From contig NZ_SSYA01000003.1 of NCBI RefSeq assembly GCF_004917065.1, positions 766,318-830,317 of the forward strand: 64,000 bases of DNA, in the 5' to 3' direction. A program made the position numbers and the translations under genes. The notes under the pieces are model-generated. The model ran no database searches, had not been told where the DNA came from, and was given only the letters and a program-made list of their open reading frames with translations. This document shows, one piece after another, positions 27,426 to 35,710 of the stretch (positions within the stretch are counted from its first letter, which is position 1; each line of letters opens with the position of its first letter). The stretch comes from Geomonas ferrireducens. GTDB lineage: Bacteria > Desulfobacterota > Desulfuromonadia > Geobacterales > Geobacteraceae.

Positions 27426-28420
27426 CTAAAACCGCGTCCGGTAGGCGATCGGGGTGACGCCGACCTCTCGGATGAAGGTGCGCCGCATCTGTTCGGCGCC
27501 GGTGAAACCGCTGTCACGCGCCACCCGCTCGAGCGGCAGCGTGGTCTCCTCCAAGAGGGCGATGGAGCGCTCCAGCTTCAACTGGTCCAGGTACCTGGCC
27601 GGCGTCGTGCCGGTCTCGCGGACGAAGACCCTGGCGAAGTTCCTAGGGCTCATCGCCGCCCGGTCCGCCAACTCCTCGACGGTGACCCTGCCGCACCGGT
27701 TTTCCTTAAGCCAGGACAGAAGCGGCGCTAGCTGCCCCCCCTCGACCATCTGGGCCCTCAGCTGCGTGCTGAACTGGGCCTGCCCGCCCGGTCTCTTCAG
27801 GAACATCACCAGGCGCCTTGCCACGGCGAGCGCCATCTTCCTGCCGAAATCCTCCTCGACGAGTGCCAGGGCCAGATCCATCCCCGCGGTCACCCCGGCC
27901 GAAGTGGCCACCGAACCGTCGCGGGTGTAGATGGCGTCATTCTCCACCTCCACCTCCGGGTATTCGCGGCGCAGCGCTCCAGGTCGAGCCAGTGCGTCGT
28001 GGCGCGGCGGCCGTTTAAAAGTCCCGCCTCGGCGAGCAGGAAGGCCCCGGTGCAGACCGAGACGAGGCGCCGTGTGCGCGGTCCGGCCTGTGCCAGCCAT
28101 TCGATGAGCCGCCGGTTCTTAAGCGCCACCTCCAGCGCCGCGTCCGGGCTTCCTGGAACCAGGATGGTGTCCGCGGTCTCCGGGAACTCATCCCAGGCGT
28201 GGTCCGCCACGATCCGCACCCCGGGACAGGTGGTGAAGGGACCGCTCTTCTCCGCGAGCAGCACGATCCGGTACCCCGGCTGTTCCGGCGCCGTTTCCGA
28301 AAGGCAGCGGTTCAGCATGTTGAACACCTCGATCGGCCCGGTCACGTCGAGCAGTTCCGCCCCCTCATAGGCCGCCACCGCCACGGTGCGCGCCGCATCC
28401 TTTATCTCTCTCTTTTTCAT
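27426..28420 (-). pseudogene. GlxA-family AraC-type regulator disrupted by one frameshift
   Basis: The ATG at 28420 has GGAGAGG upstream. The first part is a DJ-1/PfpI-like domain (VAAYEGAELLDVTGPIEVFN; VSVCTGAFLLAEAGLLNGRR; THWLDLER). Near 27971-27979 the frame breaks. The rest of the protein (LRREYPEVEVENDAIYTRDG, then an AraC HTH domain ending GVTPIAYRTRF) continues in another frame. Adding one C would restore a normal protein of about 330 residues. The remaining sequence is well preserved, so this is either a very recent mutation or a base-call error. Confidence 0.85.
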
Positions 28421-28559
28421 GGCCCTCTCCATGGCGCAGATAATTGCACAACCGCCCGCGCGGTTCAATGACAACGAACCTGCAGATCCTGCCAATGTAG
28501 ATTTCGGCGAGGGGGTGGGAAGTGGTGAGCTATTTAATCGGGGGAGGGGAGAGGAGTTC

Positions 28560-28588
28560 TTGACAGGTATAAACAATCTGTTTACATT
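28560..28588 (+). promoter_or_regulatory. higBA promoter with embedded operator palindrome
   Basis: TTGACA at 28560-28565 and TACATT at 28583-28588 are separated by exactly 17 bases. The perfect palindrome TAAACA-ATC-TGTTTA (28570-28584) fills the spacer, where an antitoxin dimer would block RNA polymerase. The higB ATG follows only 5 bases after the -10 box, with no ribosome site, implying a leaderless or nearly leaderless transcript. Confidence 0.7.
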
Positions 28589-28593
28589 CTGCC

Positions 28594-28860
28594 ATGATCG
28601 TATCGTTTGCAAACAAGGAAACAGAAAGGCTCTTCGCCGCGGGGAAGTCGAGAAAGCTTCCTCCGGAGATCCTTCAGCGTGCAATACTGGACAGCGCGCG
28701 CGAAGTCACTGACCTGCTGCTGCCACCGTCAAACCGGCTTGAAGCCCTTTCCGGCACAAGATCAGGCCAGTGGAGTATCAGAATCAACGACCAGTGGCGT
28801 ATTTGTTTTTCATTCGCGAACGGCGAAGCAACGGTTGTCGAAATAACTGATTACCATTGA
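28594..28860 (+). CDS. higB: HigB-type (RelE superfamily) toxin
   Basis: 88 residues, matching the HigB/plasmid killer family: MIVSFANKETERLFAAGKSR at the start, LPPSNRLEALSGTRSGQWSI in the middle, RINDQWRICFSFANGEATVV and the ending EITDYH. The family cleaves mRNA on the ribosome. The conserved terminal DYH is present, so the toxin looks intact. Followed 10 bases later by its antitoxin, in the toxin-first order typical of higBA. Confidence 0.92.
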   Translation: MIVSFANKETERLFAAGKSRKLPPEILQRAILDSAREVTDLLLPPSNRLEALSGTRSGQWSIRINDQWRICFSFANGEATVVEITDYH

Positions 28861-28870
28861 GGAAAAGATC

Positions 28871-29173
28871 ATGCCCACCCCAAATGGCCTTCCTGCCATT
28901 CATCCCGGTGTATTCCTGAAGGAGATACTCGACGAACTCCACGTATCTCAGAATGCCTTTTCAAAGGCGATAGGCGTTTCTCCAATGCGGGTTTCGCATG
29001 TCATCAAAGGAGCGCGCCCTGTCACTGCGGAGTTGGCGCTCCTTTTCGGGAAAGCCTTAAATCAGACGCCGACTTACTGGATGAATTTGCAGACGACCTA
29101 TGATCTGAAGACGGCAGAGAAGGAACTTGCCCTGAAGGTACGTCAGGTGCACCCGCTTTCGAAGGCTGCGTAG
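28871..29173 (+). CDS. higA: HigA-type antitoxin
   Basis: 100 residues with an HTH_3/XRE domain: IHPGVFLKEILDELHVSQNA, then FSKAIGVSPMRVSHVIKGAR, then TPTYWMNLQTTYDL, the standard HigA/VapI layout. It neutralises HigB and binds the promoter palindrome listed above (inferred). GAGGAAAAGATC precedes the ATG. Confidence 0.92.
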   Translation: MPTPNGLPAIHPGVFLKEILDELHVSQNAFSKAIGVSPMRVSHVIKGARPVTAELALLFGKALNQTPTYWMNLQTTYDLKTAEKELALKVRQVHPLSKAA

Positions 29174-29176
29174 GAG

Positions 29177-29206
29177 GAGGCGGAGCCGTGGCTCCGCCTC
29201 GTTTGA
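29177..29206. terminator. Hairpin between convergent higA and ferritin genes
   Basis: GAGGCGGAGCC at 29177-29187 pairs perfectly with GGCTCCGCCTC at 29190-29200. It lies between the higA stop (29173) and the ferritin stop (29211). The following GTTTGAG is only weakly T-rich, so it is a probable but not ideal terminator. Confidence 0.5.
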
Positions 29207-29210
29207 GTCT

Positions 29211-29714
29211 TTACATCTTCAACGCGCCGATCATCAGCTCGTAGTCTTCCAGAAGCGACTGCAGGTCCTCCTCGTGCTCGACTTCCTGTTGCAGGATGGT
29301 GAGCACCATGTTGTAGGTGACCGGGTCCTTCTCGCGGGTCAGGTCGAGGAGTTTCTTGTACACGCTGATGGCGCACTGCTCACCCTTGATGTTCTGCTCC
29401 AGGATCTTCTTTACGAAGGGGTCGTCCGGGGCGTCGTAGCCGCAGTTGGTGAACTTGTACCACTCCTCGGGTTTTGTTACCGGCGTTCCCCCCAGCTGGA
29501 TGATGCGCAGGGCAACCATGTCGGCGTGCGCCAACTCTTCGGTCGCGTGCACCAGCAGTTCGGCGCCGACGGCGTCCTTCATCGGTCCCTTCACGACCTT
29601 TGCCCCGAGCCAGTACTGGTAATAGGCGAACCACTCATCGCAGAAGGCGCGGTTCAACAGAGTGAGGAGCTCTTCCACGTCCATTCCGACAATTTCGCGT
29701 CCCTTAGATCCCAT
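29211..29714 (-). CDS. Ferritin-like Dps-family protein with cysteine pair (DPSL/thioferritin-like)
   Basis: The ATG at 29714 (GGGAG upstream) gives 167 residues. The four-helix-bundle metal ligands are visible: Glu27 (CDEWFAYYQY), Glu60/His63 (ATEELAHAD), Glu112 (KGEQC) and Glu144/His147 (QQEVEHEED). Two cysteines, Cys91 (NCGYDAP) and Cys114 (EQCAI), sit near the diiron site as in Dps-like thioferritins. Such proteins use peroxide to oxidise and store iron, protecting against oxidative stress. Bacterioferritin without haem is the alternative; no haem methionine is obvious. Confidence 0.8.
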   Translation of the reverse strand: MGSKGREIVGMDVEELLTLLNRAFCDEWFAYYQYWLGAKVVKGPMKDAVGAELLVHATEELAHADMVALRIIQLGGTPVTKPEEWYKFTNCGYDAPDDPFVKKILEQNIKGEQCAISVYKKLLDLTREKDPVTYNMVLTILQQEVEHEEDLQSLLEDYELMIGALKM

Positions 29715-29978
29715 CTTGTTTCTCCCTTTGTTCAAGAAGTTTCCAGCCTGATCCTGTATGAGCGTGGAAGAGGCTGTGTCAATAGCCAAGGCTCAAACGA
29801 GTATAGCGGCGCTCTGTCAATGCGCAAATTATCGTTGAAGCAGAAACACTTCGGCTCATTAACAAGTTGACCCTCGCTCCCAGTTGGCGTATAGATTTTC
29901 GATGACTTCGTGGCTTCCCGGGACCCTCCGGTAGTGCGAAACGTTACCCGCAATAACCTCTGTCGGAAGGAAGGCAAC

Positions 29979-31598
29979 GTGAAGAAGAAGCTCGCAGGAC
30001 TGTCCCCGTTACCGCAGGAAATCCCCCCCCAGTACCGTATCGAGAACCCGATCCGCCAGGAACTCTACCTGATCGGCGGCGAGCTGCGCCGCTGGGAAGG
30101 GCCGATGCAGGAGGTGCTTTCGCCGGTACAGGTGCGAGCGGGTGAGCAGTCCGAAGCGCAAAGGGTAGGGGAGGCGCCGGCGTTGTCTGTTCCCGCAGCG
30201 CTGGAGGCGCTCGACGTCGCGGTGGCCGCGTACGATAACGGCCGGGGCGCCTGGCCCACCATGTCGGTCGGCGAGCGGATCCAGTGCGTGCAATGCTTCG
30301 CAAAGGCGGTAAAGGAGCGACGCGCCGAGGTGGTGAAGCTCCTCATGTGGGAGATCGGCAAGTCGATCAAGGAGGCGGAGGCCGAGTTCGACCGCGCGCT
30401 CGCCTACGTGAAGGACACCATCGACGCACTCAAGGAACTGGACCGCGTTTCGTCCCGCTTCGTCATCCAGCAGGGGATCATTGGTCAGATCCGCCGCGCC
30501 CCCTTGGGGGTCGTCCTCTGCATGGGCCCATACAACTTCCCGCTCTACGAGACCTTCACAACGCTCATCCCGTCGCTCGTCATGGGTAACACCATTGTGC
30601 TGAAGCCTCCCCGCTTCGGCGTCCTCATCTTCGAGCCGCTGCTGGAAGCCTTCCGCGACTGCTTTCCTGCGGGTGTCGTCAACACGGTGTACGGCGACGG
30701 CGAAGAGATCCTTCCGCCGCTCATGGCGACCGGCCGCGTCGATGTCCTCGGCTTCATCGGGACAAGCCGCGTGGCCGATGGGCTGCGCGCGAGTCACCCC
30801 CGCCCGCACCGGCTTCGCTGCGTGCTCGGGCTGGACGCGAAAAACCCCGCCATCGTCCTGCCGGACGCGGACCTGGAACTGGCGGTAGAGGAGTGCCTAT
30901 CGGGTGCACTGAGCTTCAACGGGCAGCGCTGCACCGCGCTCAAGATCATCTTCGTGCACCGCAGCATCGCGGAGGGATTCCTGAAGGGAATGGCGGAGGG
31001 GATCGGTCGGCTGAAATGCGGCGTACCCTGGCAGGAGAAGGTGGCGATCACCGCACTCCCCGAGCCGGAAAAGCCGGAGTACCTGGAAGGGCTTTTGCGC
31101 GACGCGGAGAAGCACGGTGCGCAGGTGGTGAACGACTGCGGGGGAACAAGGAGCGGCTCCTTCTTCTACCCGGCGCTCCTTTACCCGGTGACGCCGCAGA
31201 TGCGCGTCTACCACGAGGAGCAGTTCGGCCCGGTGGTCCCGGTGGTGGTCTTCGATGATCTGAAGGAGACCATCGACTACGTGGTCAGCTCCCCCTACGG
31301 CCAGCAGGCGAGCATCTTCGGGCGCAACGAGGACCAGTTGGCCCAGTTGATCGACGCGCTGGTGAACCAGGTCTGCCGCATCAACATCAACAGCAAGTGC
31401 CAGAGAAGCCCGGACAGTTTCCCCTTCAACGGCCGGAAAAACTCAGCCGAGGGGACCCAGTCCGTAGCGGATGCGCTGCGCGTCTTCTCCATCAGGATCG
31501 TGGTCGCCGCGAGGGAAACCGACGCGAACCGGGAGATCATCACCGGCATCGTGAAGGAGAGGAAATCCCATTTCCTCTCCACCGATTACATCCTCTGA
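29979..31598 (+). CDS. gapN: Non-phosphorylating NADP-dependent glyceraldehyde-3-phosphate dehydrogenase-like ALDH
   Basis: The GTG at 29979 is chosen for its GGAAGGAAGG site. The 539-residue aldehyde dehydrogenase has MGPYNFPLYETFTTLIPSLV, then NTIVLKPPRFG (cofactor site), GLDAKNPAIVLPDAD, and FNGQRCTALK with the catalytic cysteine. NGQRCTA(L/I)K and INSKCQR-type ends are typical of GapN, which makes 3-phosphoglycerate and NADPH without ATP. It is longer than the usual 475-500 residues, with an extra N-terminal stretch (LIGGELRRWEGPMQEVLSPV). Exact substrate is inferred. Confidence 0.8.
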   Translation: MKKKLAGLSPLPQEIPPQYRIENPIRQELYLIGGELRRWEGPMQEVLSPVQVRAGEQSEAQRVGEAPALSVPAALEALDVAVAAYDNGRGAWPTMSVGERIQCVQCFAKAVKERRAEVVKLLMWEIGKSIKEAEAEFDRALAYVKDTIDALKELDRVSSRFVIQQGIIGQIRRAPLGVVLCMGPYNFPLYETFTTLIPSLVMGNTIVLKPPRFGVLIFEPLLEAFRDCFPAGVVNTVYGDGEEILPPLMATGRVDVLGFIGTSRVADGLRASHPRPHRLRCVLGLDAKNPAIVLPDADLELAVEECLSGALSFNGQRCTALKIIFVHRSIAEGFLKGMAEGIGRLKCGVPWQEKVAITALPEPEKPEYLEGLLRDAEKHGAQVVNDCGGTRSGSFFYPALLYPVTPQMRVYHEEQFGPVVPVVVFDDLKETIDYVVSSPYGQQASIFGRNEDQLAQLIDALVNQVCRININSKCQRSPDSFPFNGRKNSAEGTQSVADALRVFSIRIVVAARETDANREIITGIVKERKSHFLSTDYIL

Positions 31599-31622
31599 TT
31601 CTTTAAACACATGCCGCAAAAA

Positions 31623-31660
31623 AAACTCCGAAAGCGCCTTGAGCGTTCTCGGAGTTTTTT
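31623..31660 (+). terminator. Intrinsic terminator after gapN
   Basis: A 14-base stem (31623-31636 with 31642-31655, one mismatch and one G-U) with a CTTGA loop is followed by a run of T. It lies 24 bases after the gapN stop. Confidence 0.85.
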
Positions 31661-31692
31661 CTTTTGGGTGCGTTGGCTGGGGCGACCACGCC

Positions 31693-32100
31693 TCACGCGC
31701 CGGTCGCGAAGCAAAAGACGGGGTCTTCCTCCGAACTGCGATACTGGTGCACCGCCGTGTGCAGCGCGGTGGCTGCCATGCGGCAGCAGTACATCTTCTC
31801 CTCCGGCACACCGCCGAGGGCCGTGGCGATGGCAGCGGGGCCTATGGTCAGCACTTCGTCCAGGGACTTGCCGACGGCAAGTTCCGTCGCCACTGAGGAG
31901 GCGGCTACAGCGGCGGGGTTACCCTTGGCGAGGAAACGCACCGCTTCAACCTGCTCATCACGGATCTTGAACAGGTAGAGAAAAGCGTCCCCCTGTGAAG
32001 GATCTCCCGCCTGTACCAGCACGTCGGCGTCGGTGAGGAATCCGAGGTTGCGCGGGTTCCTGGCGTGATCCCAGATCTTGGTGCTGAACAGCTCGGCCAT
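31693..32100 (-). CDS. IscU/NifU-like Fe-S scaffold paralogue lacking two cluster cysteines
   Basis: The second of two adjacent ATGs (32100) is four bases from GGAGG and is preferred to 32103. The 135-residue product has the IscU fold markers HARNPRNLG, VATELAVGKSLDEVLTI and the last ligand position MYCCRMAATAL. IscU cysteine 1 (ACGD) is replaced by SQGD and cysteine 2 (CGSA) by NPAA; only the third, Cys105 (with Cys106), remains. It is therefore unlikely to assemble a cluster in the usual way. It stands alone with no isc/nif genes nearby. Confidence 0.82.
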   Translation of the reverse strand: MAELFSTKIWDHARNPRNLGFLTDADVLVQAGDPSQGDAFLYLFKIRDEQVEAVRFLAKGNPAAVAASSVATELAVGKSLDEVLTIGPAAIATALGGVPEEKMYCCRMAATALHTAVHQYRSSEEDPVFCFATGA

Positions 32101-32250
32101 CATACCTCCATAGCTAGGTGCATCGGACAGGTCGGCGTTTTATCATCTAGAAATATGAATGTCAAGATATAACAGCCACGCCTGCAGTTGCGACGCTATC
32201 GACGGCGTTTTATTGGTTCTTCATGGAACTGACCCTTGGAGTACAGCTGT

Positions 32251-32321
32251 CCAGGAAGCGCAGCATGAGCCGTACGTTCCCCCCTTCGCCAAGGCTACGG
32301 GGGGCAGGGGGGAAGGGGGGA
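32251..32321. repeat. Single, diverged unit of the CCACGAAGCG / G-run repeat (copy 4)
   Basis: Starts CCAGGAAGCG, then CAGCATGAGCC, ACGTTCCCCCCTTCGCCAAGG and G-runs to 32321. It matches the left arm of the other copies, most closely the unit at 38855, but the palindrome is decayed and there is no inverted partner. It is downstream of ccdA. Confidence 0.65.
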
Positions 32322-32351
32322 TGCTGGATTCAGGAGTGTTGAGCCCGAAGC

Positions 32352-33050
32352 TCACAGCAAGGAGGCAAGCCCCTGCCAGACGAACCATCCACCCGCGATG
32401 GCGACGATTGCGCCGCTTAACCGCTTGGCCCACGTGGAGAGCCCCTGGATCCCCTTCGACTTGGCGAAGGATTCCACGAACCCGGTGCAGGTCCCGGCGA
32501 AAAGCATGAGGAGACAGTGCCCGATGGCGTAGCAAAACAGGAGGGCGATGCCGTAGAGGACCTGTGCCTTGCTCGCCACCAAGGTGAGCAGTACGACGAG
32601 CACCGGCGTCGCGCATGGGGATGAGACGATGCCGAAGAAAAGGCCGAGGATGAAGGCGCCGAAAAGCCCGGCCTGCCGCGGGCGCCACTCGGTGCGCCAC
32701 GGCAGTTCGAACCGGTACATCTCCATCATCTGCAGCCCCATGAGAAGGGCGATGGTCCCCGCGATCAGGTACCACTTCCCGCCGAGGGTGCCGAACATGG
32801 TGCCGAGAAGTCCCGCCGCCGCCCCGAAGGCGGTGAAGGTGAGCGAAAGACCGAAGATGAAGCAAAGCGAGTAACGAAACGCCTTCAGCCGATCACCGTC
32901 GGCGTATCCCCCGGTGAACCCGACCACAAGTGGGATGGTGGTCAGGACGCATGGCGAGGCGGAGGAAAGGACACCGGCAAGAAACACCGCCCCGAACGCC
33001 GCGAAAGGGTAGAGCGCGATGATGCGCTCGATGTCCTCGAGCATGCTCAC
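32352..33050 (-). CDS. ccdA: CcdA/DsbD-type thiol-disulfide transmembrane carrier
   Basis: 232 residues with six transmembrane helices. The redox cysteines lie in SSASPCVLTTIPLVVGF and GIVSSPCATPVLVVLL, the paired PC motifs of CcdA. It moves electrons from cytoplasmic thioredoxin to periplasmic thiol proteins. The GTG at 33050 overlaps the stop of the periplasmic thioredoxin gene by four bases; an ATG follows at 33044. Extra cysteines lie in helix 5 (GHCLL, GTCTG). Its likely client is that thioredoxin. Confidence 0.88.
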   Translation of the reverse strand: MSMLEDIERIIALYPFAAFGAVFLAGVLSSASPCVLTTIPLVVGFTGGYADGDRLKAFRYSLCFIFGLSLTFTAFGAAAGLLGTMFGTLGGKWYLIAGTIALLMGLQMMEMYRFELPWRTEWRPRQAGLFGAFILGLFFGIVSSPCATPVLVVLLTLVASKAQVLYGIALLFCYAIGHCLLMLFAGTCTGFVESFAKSKGIQGLSTWAKRLSGAIVAIAGGWFVWQGLASLL

Positions 33051-33427
33051 TTGAGCCCCGCAGCCTTGAGATCCCGGACCATTTCGGTCTTTTCCATGGA
33101 TCCGATGTGGCGCTTGATCTCCTTGCCGTTTTTATCGAAGAAGACCTGGGTCGGGATCATCTGCACGCGGAACTTCTCCGCGGCCGCCTGGTTTTCGTTA
33201 ACGTCGATGAAGAGGACGGAGGCCTTGCCGCGGTACTCGGCGGCGAGGTTCTCCAGGATCGGCGCCATCTTCCTGCACGGGATGCAGGTGCGGGCCCCGA
33301 GGTCGATGACGGTCGGTTTTCCGGAGCGAAGTGCACTGGCCACGGCGGCGTCCGTTGCGGAGGGTAGCTCGGCGTGGGCGAGGGCGGCGGAGGCGAGTAA
33401 AAGCGCGAGGGTGGTGGCGATTTTCAT
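33047..33427 (-). CDS. Periplasmic thioredoxin-family protein
   Basis: 126 residues. A signal peptide (residues 1-19, ending AHA) is followed by a thioredoxin fold with the active site ARTCIPCRKMAPIL (CIPC), IDVNENQ and a cis-Pro loop MIPTQVFFDKNG. It is exported to the periplasm and probably reduced by the adjacent CcdA. Its place in the ars operon suggests it helps keep thiols reduced under arsenic stress. Confidence 0.88.
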   Translation of the reverse strand: MKIATTLALLLASAALAHAELPSATDAAVASALRSGKPTVIDLGARTCIPCRKMAPILENLAAEYRGKASVLFIDVNENQAAAEKFRVQMIPTQVFFDKNGKEIKRHIGSMEKTEMVRDLKAAGLK

Positions 33428-33455
33428 GGCGGTTTCCTTTCCGTGGTAATGGCGG

Positions 33456-33683
33456 CTACAGGAGCGCCATGATCTCTATGACCGACGCGGCTTTGCCGGA
33501 GAAGGCGACCTTGCCGTCGATGACGAGGGCGGGCGTGCTCATGACGCCGTACTTCATGATGGAAGGGATATCCTCGACTTTCACGACCTCGGCCTCCTTG
33601 CCGCTGTTGGCGACGGCAGTAACGGTGTGTTCGTAGAGGGTCTTACATTTGGCGCAGCCGGTTCCGAGCACTTCGATTTTCAT
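33456..33683 (-). CDS. Small thioredoxin-like redox-active disulfide protein
   Basis: 75 residues: MKIEVLGTGCAKCKTLYEHT with a CAKC active site near the N-terminus and YGVMSTPALVIDGKVAFSGK, the cis-Pro and GK(V)xxSGK end typical of the redox-active disulfide protein 2 family. It is cytoplasmic, with no signal peptide. These proteins often accompany DUF318 permeases, as here. Confidence 0.88.
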   Translation of the reverse strand: MKIEVLGTGCAKCKTLYEHTVTAVANSGKEAEVVKVEDIPSIMKYGVMSTPALVIDGKVAFSGKAASVIEIMALL

Positions 33684-33705
33684 GTCGTTCTCCTTTTCTG
33701 GGTGG

Positions 33706-34653
33706 TTAGAGGATGGCGTTGAAGAGATACCCCACTATCGTTATCGCTACGGCGACGATGCCGAAGAAAGTTGCCAGAAGCGGCCTTTTGAGGACGTTGC
33801 TGAGGATCACCGCCTCCGGGAGCGAAAGTGCCGTCACCGCCATCATGAAGGCGAGCACGGTCCCCATCGCCATACCCTTCTCCATGAGGGCGTGCACGAT
33901 GGGGATCACCCCGGCGGCGTTACTGTAAAGCGGCACGCCGAGGGCCACCGCGACCGGCACCGCGAAAGGATTGTCGCGCCCCGCGAAGCGAGCGAGAAAG
34001 TCGGCGGGAACGTAGCCGTGGATGAAGGCGCCGAGCCCGATCCCGACGATCACGTAGGGCCAGATCTTTTTCAGAAGGCCAATGGTGTACTCCCGGGCGT
34101 AATCAAGCTTTCCCCGGAAGTCCGGTATGACGAGATCGGCCTGTCCCACCTTCATCTGCCAGACGTAGTCCTGGACGTAACGCTCCATCTTCAGTTTCCC
34201 GATGACGATGCCGGCCACGATGGCGACTACGAGTCCCGTCCCGATGTAGATGGCTGCTATCTTCCAGCCGAAGAGCCCCCAGAGCATGATGAGCGCCACC
34301 TCGTTGACCATCGGGGAGGAGACCAGGAAGGAGAAGGTCACGCCGAGCGGCACCCCGCTCTCCACGAAGCCGATGAAGAGGGGGACCGCCGAGCAGGAAC
34401 AAAAGGGTGTGACGATGCCTAAAAGGGCGGCTAGCACGTTGCCGACGTACTCCCTTTTGTGCGCCAGCATGCGCTTGGTCTTCTCCGGCGGGAAGGATGA
34501 GCGGACCACCGCCACGACGAAGATGATGGAGGTGAGCAGGAGAAAGATCTTCACCGTGTCGTAGAGAAAGAAGTTGAGTGCCTCGCCGCCGCGGGAGCCG
34601 GGCACGAGGCCCAGCAGATCGAAGGTGAGGTAGTCCGCCGCTTGTTTCAGCAT
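33706..34653 (-). CDS. ArsP/DUF318-type permease
   Basis: 315 residues with about eight transmembrane helices. The signature GIVTPFCSCSAVPLFIGFVE carries the conserved CSC cysteines of the permease family that includes ArsP (methylarsenite efflux) and SO_0444-type metal efflux proteins. A second motif, SPMVNEVALIMLWGLFG, also fits. Position after acr3 in an ars operon favours a (methyl)arsenic or metalloid substrate, but the family is not substrate-specific from sequence. Confidence 0.85.
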   Translation of the reverse strand: MLKQAADYLTFDLLGLVPGSRGGEALNFFLYDTVKIFLLLTSIIFVVAVVRSSFPPEKTKRMLAHKREYVGNVLAALLGIVTPFCSCSAVPLFIGFVESGVPLGVTFSFLVSSPMVNEVALIMLWGLFGWKIAAIYIGTGLVVAIVAGIVIGKLKMERYVQDYVWQMKVGQADLVIPDFRGKLDYAREYTIGLLKKIWPYVIVGIGLGAFIHGYVPADFLARFAGRDNPFAVPVAVALGVPLYSNAAGVIPIVHALMEKGMAMGTVLAFMMAVTALSLPEAVILSNVLKRPLLATFFGIVAVAITIVGYLFNAIL

Positions 34654-34663
34654 TTCAATCCCC

Positions 34664-35710
34664 CTACGCCGCCGTCATCCGGCGCTGAAACCAGAAGGCG
34701 ACGTTGACGAGACCGATCATCACCGGCACCTCGACCAGGGGGCCGATGACCGCGGCGAAGGCTGCTCCGGAATTGAGGCCGAAGACCGCTACCGCGACGG
34801 CTATGGCGAGCTCGAAGTTGTTGCTCGCGGCGGTGAAGGCAAGCGTCGTGGTCTTGCTGTAGTCGGCTCCCATCCGTTTCCCCATCAGGAAGGAGACGAG
34901 GAACATGACGATGAAGTAGATGAGCATGGGGATCGCGATGCGCACGACGTCCATGGGAAGCTGCACGATCAGATGCCCCTTCAGGCTGAACATCACCACG
35001 ATGGTGAAGAGGAGGGCGATCAGCGTGATGGGACCGACCTTCGGGACGAACTCCCGGTGGTAGCGCTCCTTGCCCATGATCTTCACGCCGAAAAGGCGGG
35101 TCAGGGCGCCGGCGATGCAGGGGATGCCGAGGTAGATGAAGACGCTTTTCGCGATGTCGCCTATGCTCACGTCCACAGCCACACCCTGAAGACCCACGAG
35201 GGGCGGCAGCACGGTGATGAAGAACCAGGCGTAGACGCTGTAGAAGAGGACCTGGAAGATGCTGTTGAAGGCTACGAGGCCCGCGGCGTACTCGGTGCTA
35301 CCCTTCGCGAGCTCGTTCCACACCACCACCATGGCGATGCAGCGCGCGAGACCGATCATGATGAGGCCGACCATGTACTCCGGCTTGTCCGGGAGAAAGA
35401 TGACCGCTAGCACGAACATGAGCACAGGTCCTATCAGCCAGTTCTGTACGAGAGACAGCGCGAGGACCTTCTTGTTGCGGAAGACCTCCGGCATCTCCTC
35501 GTACTTCACCTTGGCGAAGGGTGGATACATCATCAGGATGAGTCCCGCCGCGATCGGTATGTTCGTGGTGCCGACCTGGAAGCTGTTGACGAGTGTCTCG
35601 ACGCCCGGGACGAAGTAGCCGAGCCCCACGCCGAGCGCCATGGCGGCGAAGATCCAAAGGGTCAGCCAGCGGTCGAGGAAAGAGAGTTTGCGGGAAAGAT
35701 GTTCGCTCAC
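34664..35710 (-). CDS. acr3: Arsenite efflux permease ACR3
   Basis: 348 residues with ten transmembrane helices. ACR3 features include [40 protein letters not shown] (conserved Cys of helix 4) and [20 protein letters not shown] (conserved Glu of helix 9). It expels As(III) using the proton gradient. It overlaps arsC by four bases. Confidence 0.95.
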   Translation of the reverse strand: MSEHLSRKLSFLDRWLTLWIFAAMALGVGLGYFVPGVETLVNSFQVGTTNIPIAAGLILMMYPPFAKVKYEEMPEVFRNKKVLALSLVQNWLIGPVLMFVLAVIFLPDKPEYMVGLIMIGLARCIAMVVVWNELAKGSTEYAAGLVAFNSIFQVLFYSVYAWFFITVLPPLVGLQGVAVDVSIGDIAKSVFIYLGIPCIAGALTRLFGVKIMGKERYHREFVPKVGPITLIALLFTIVVMFSLKGHLIVQLPMDVVRIAIPMLIYFIVMFLVSFLMGKRMGADYSKTTTLAFTAASNNFELAIAVAVAVFGLNSGAAFAAVIGPLVEVPVMIGLVNVAFWFQRRMTAA

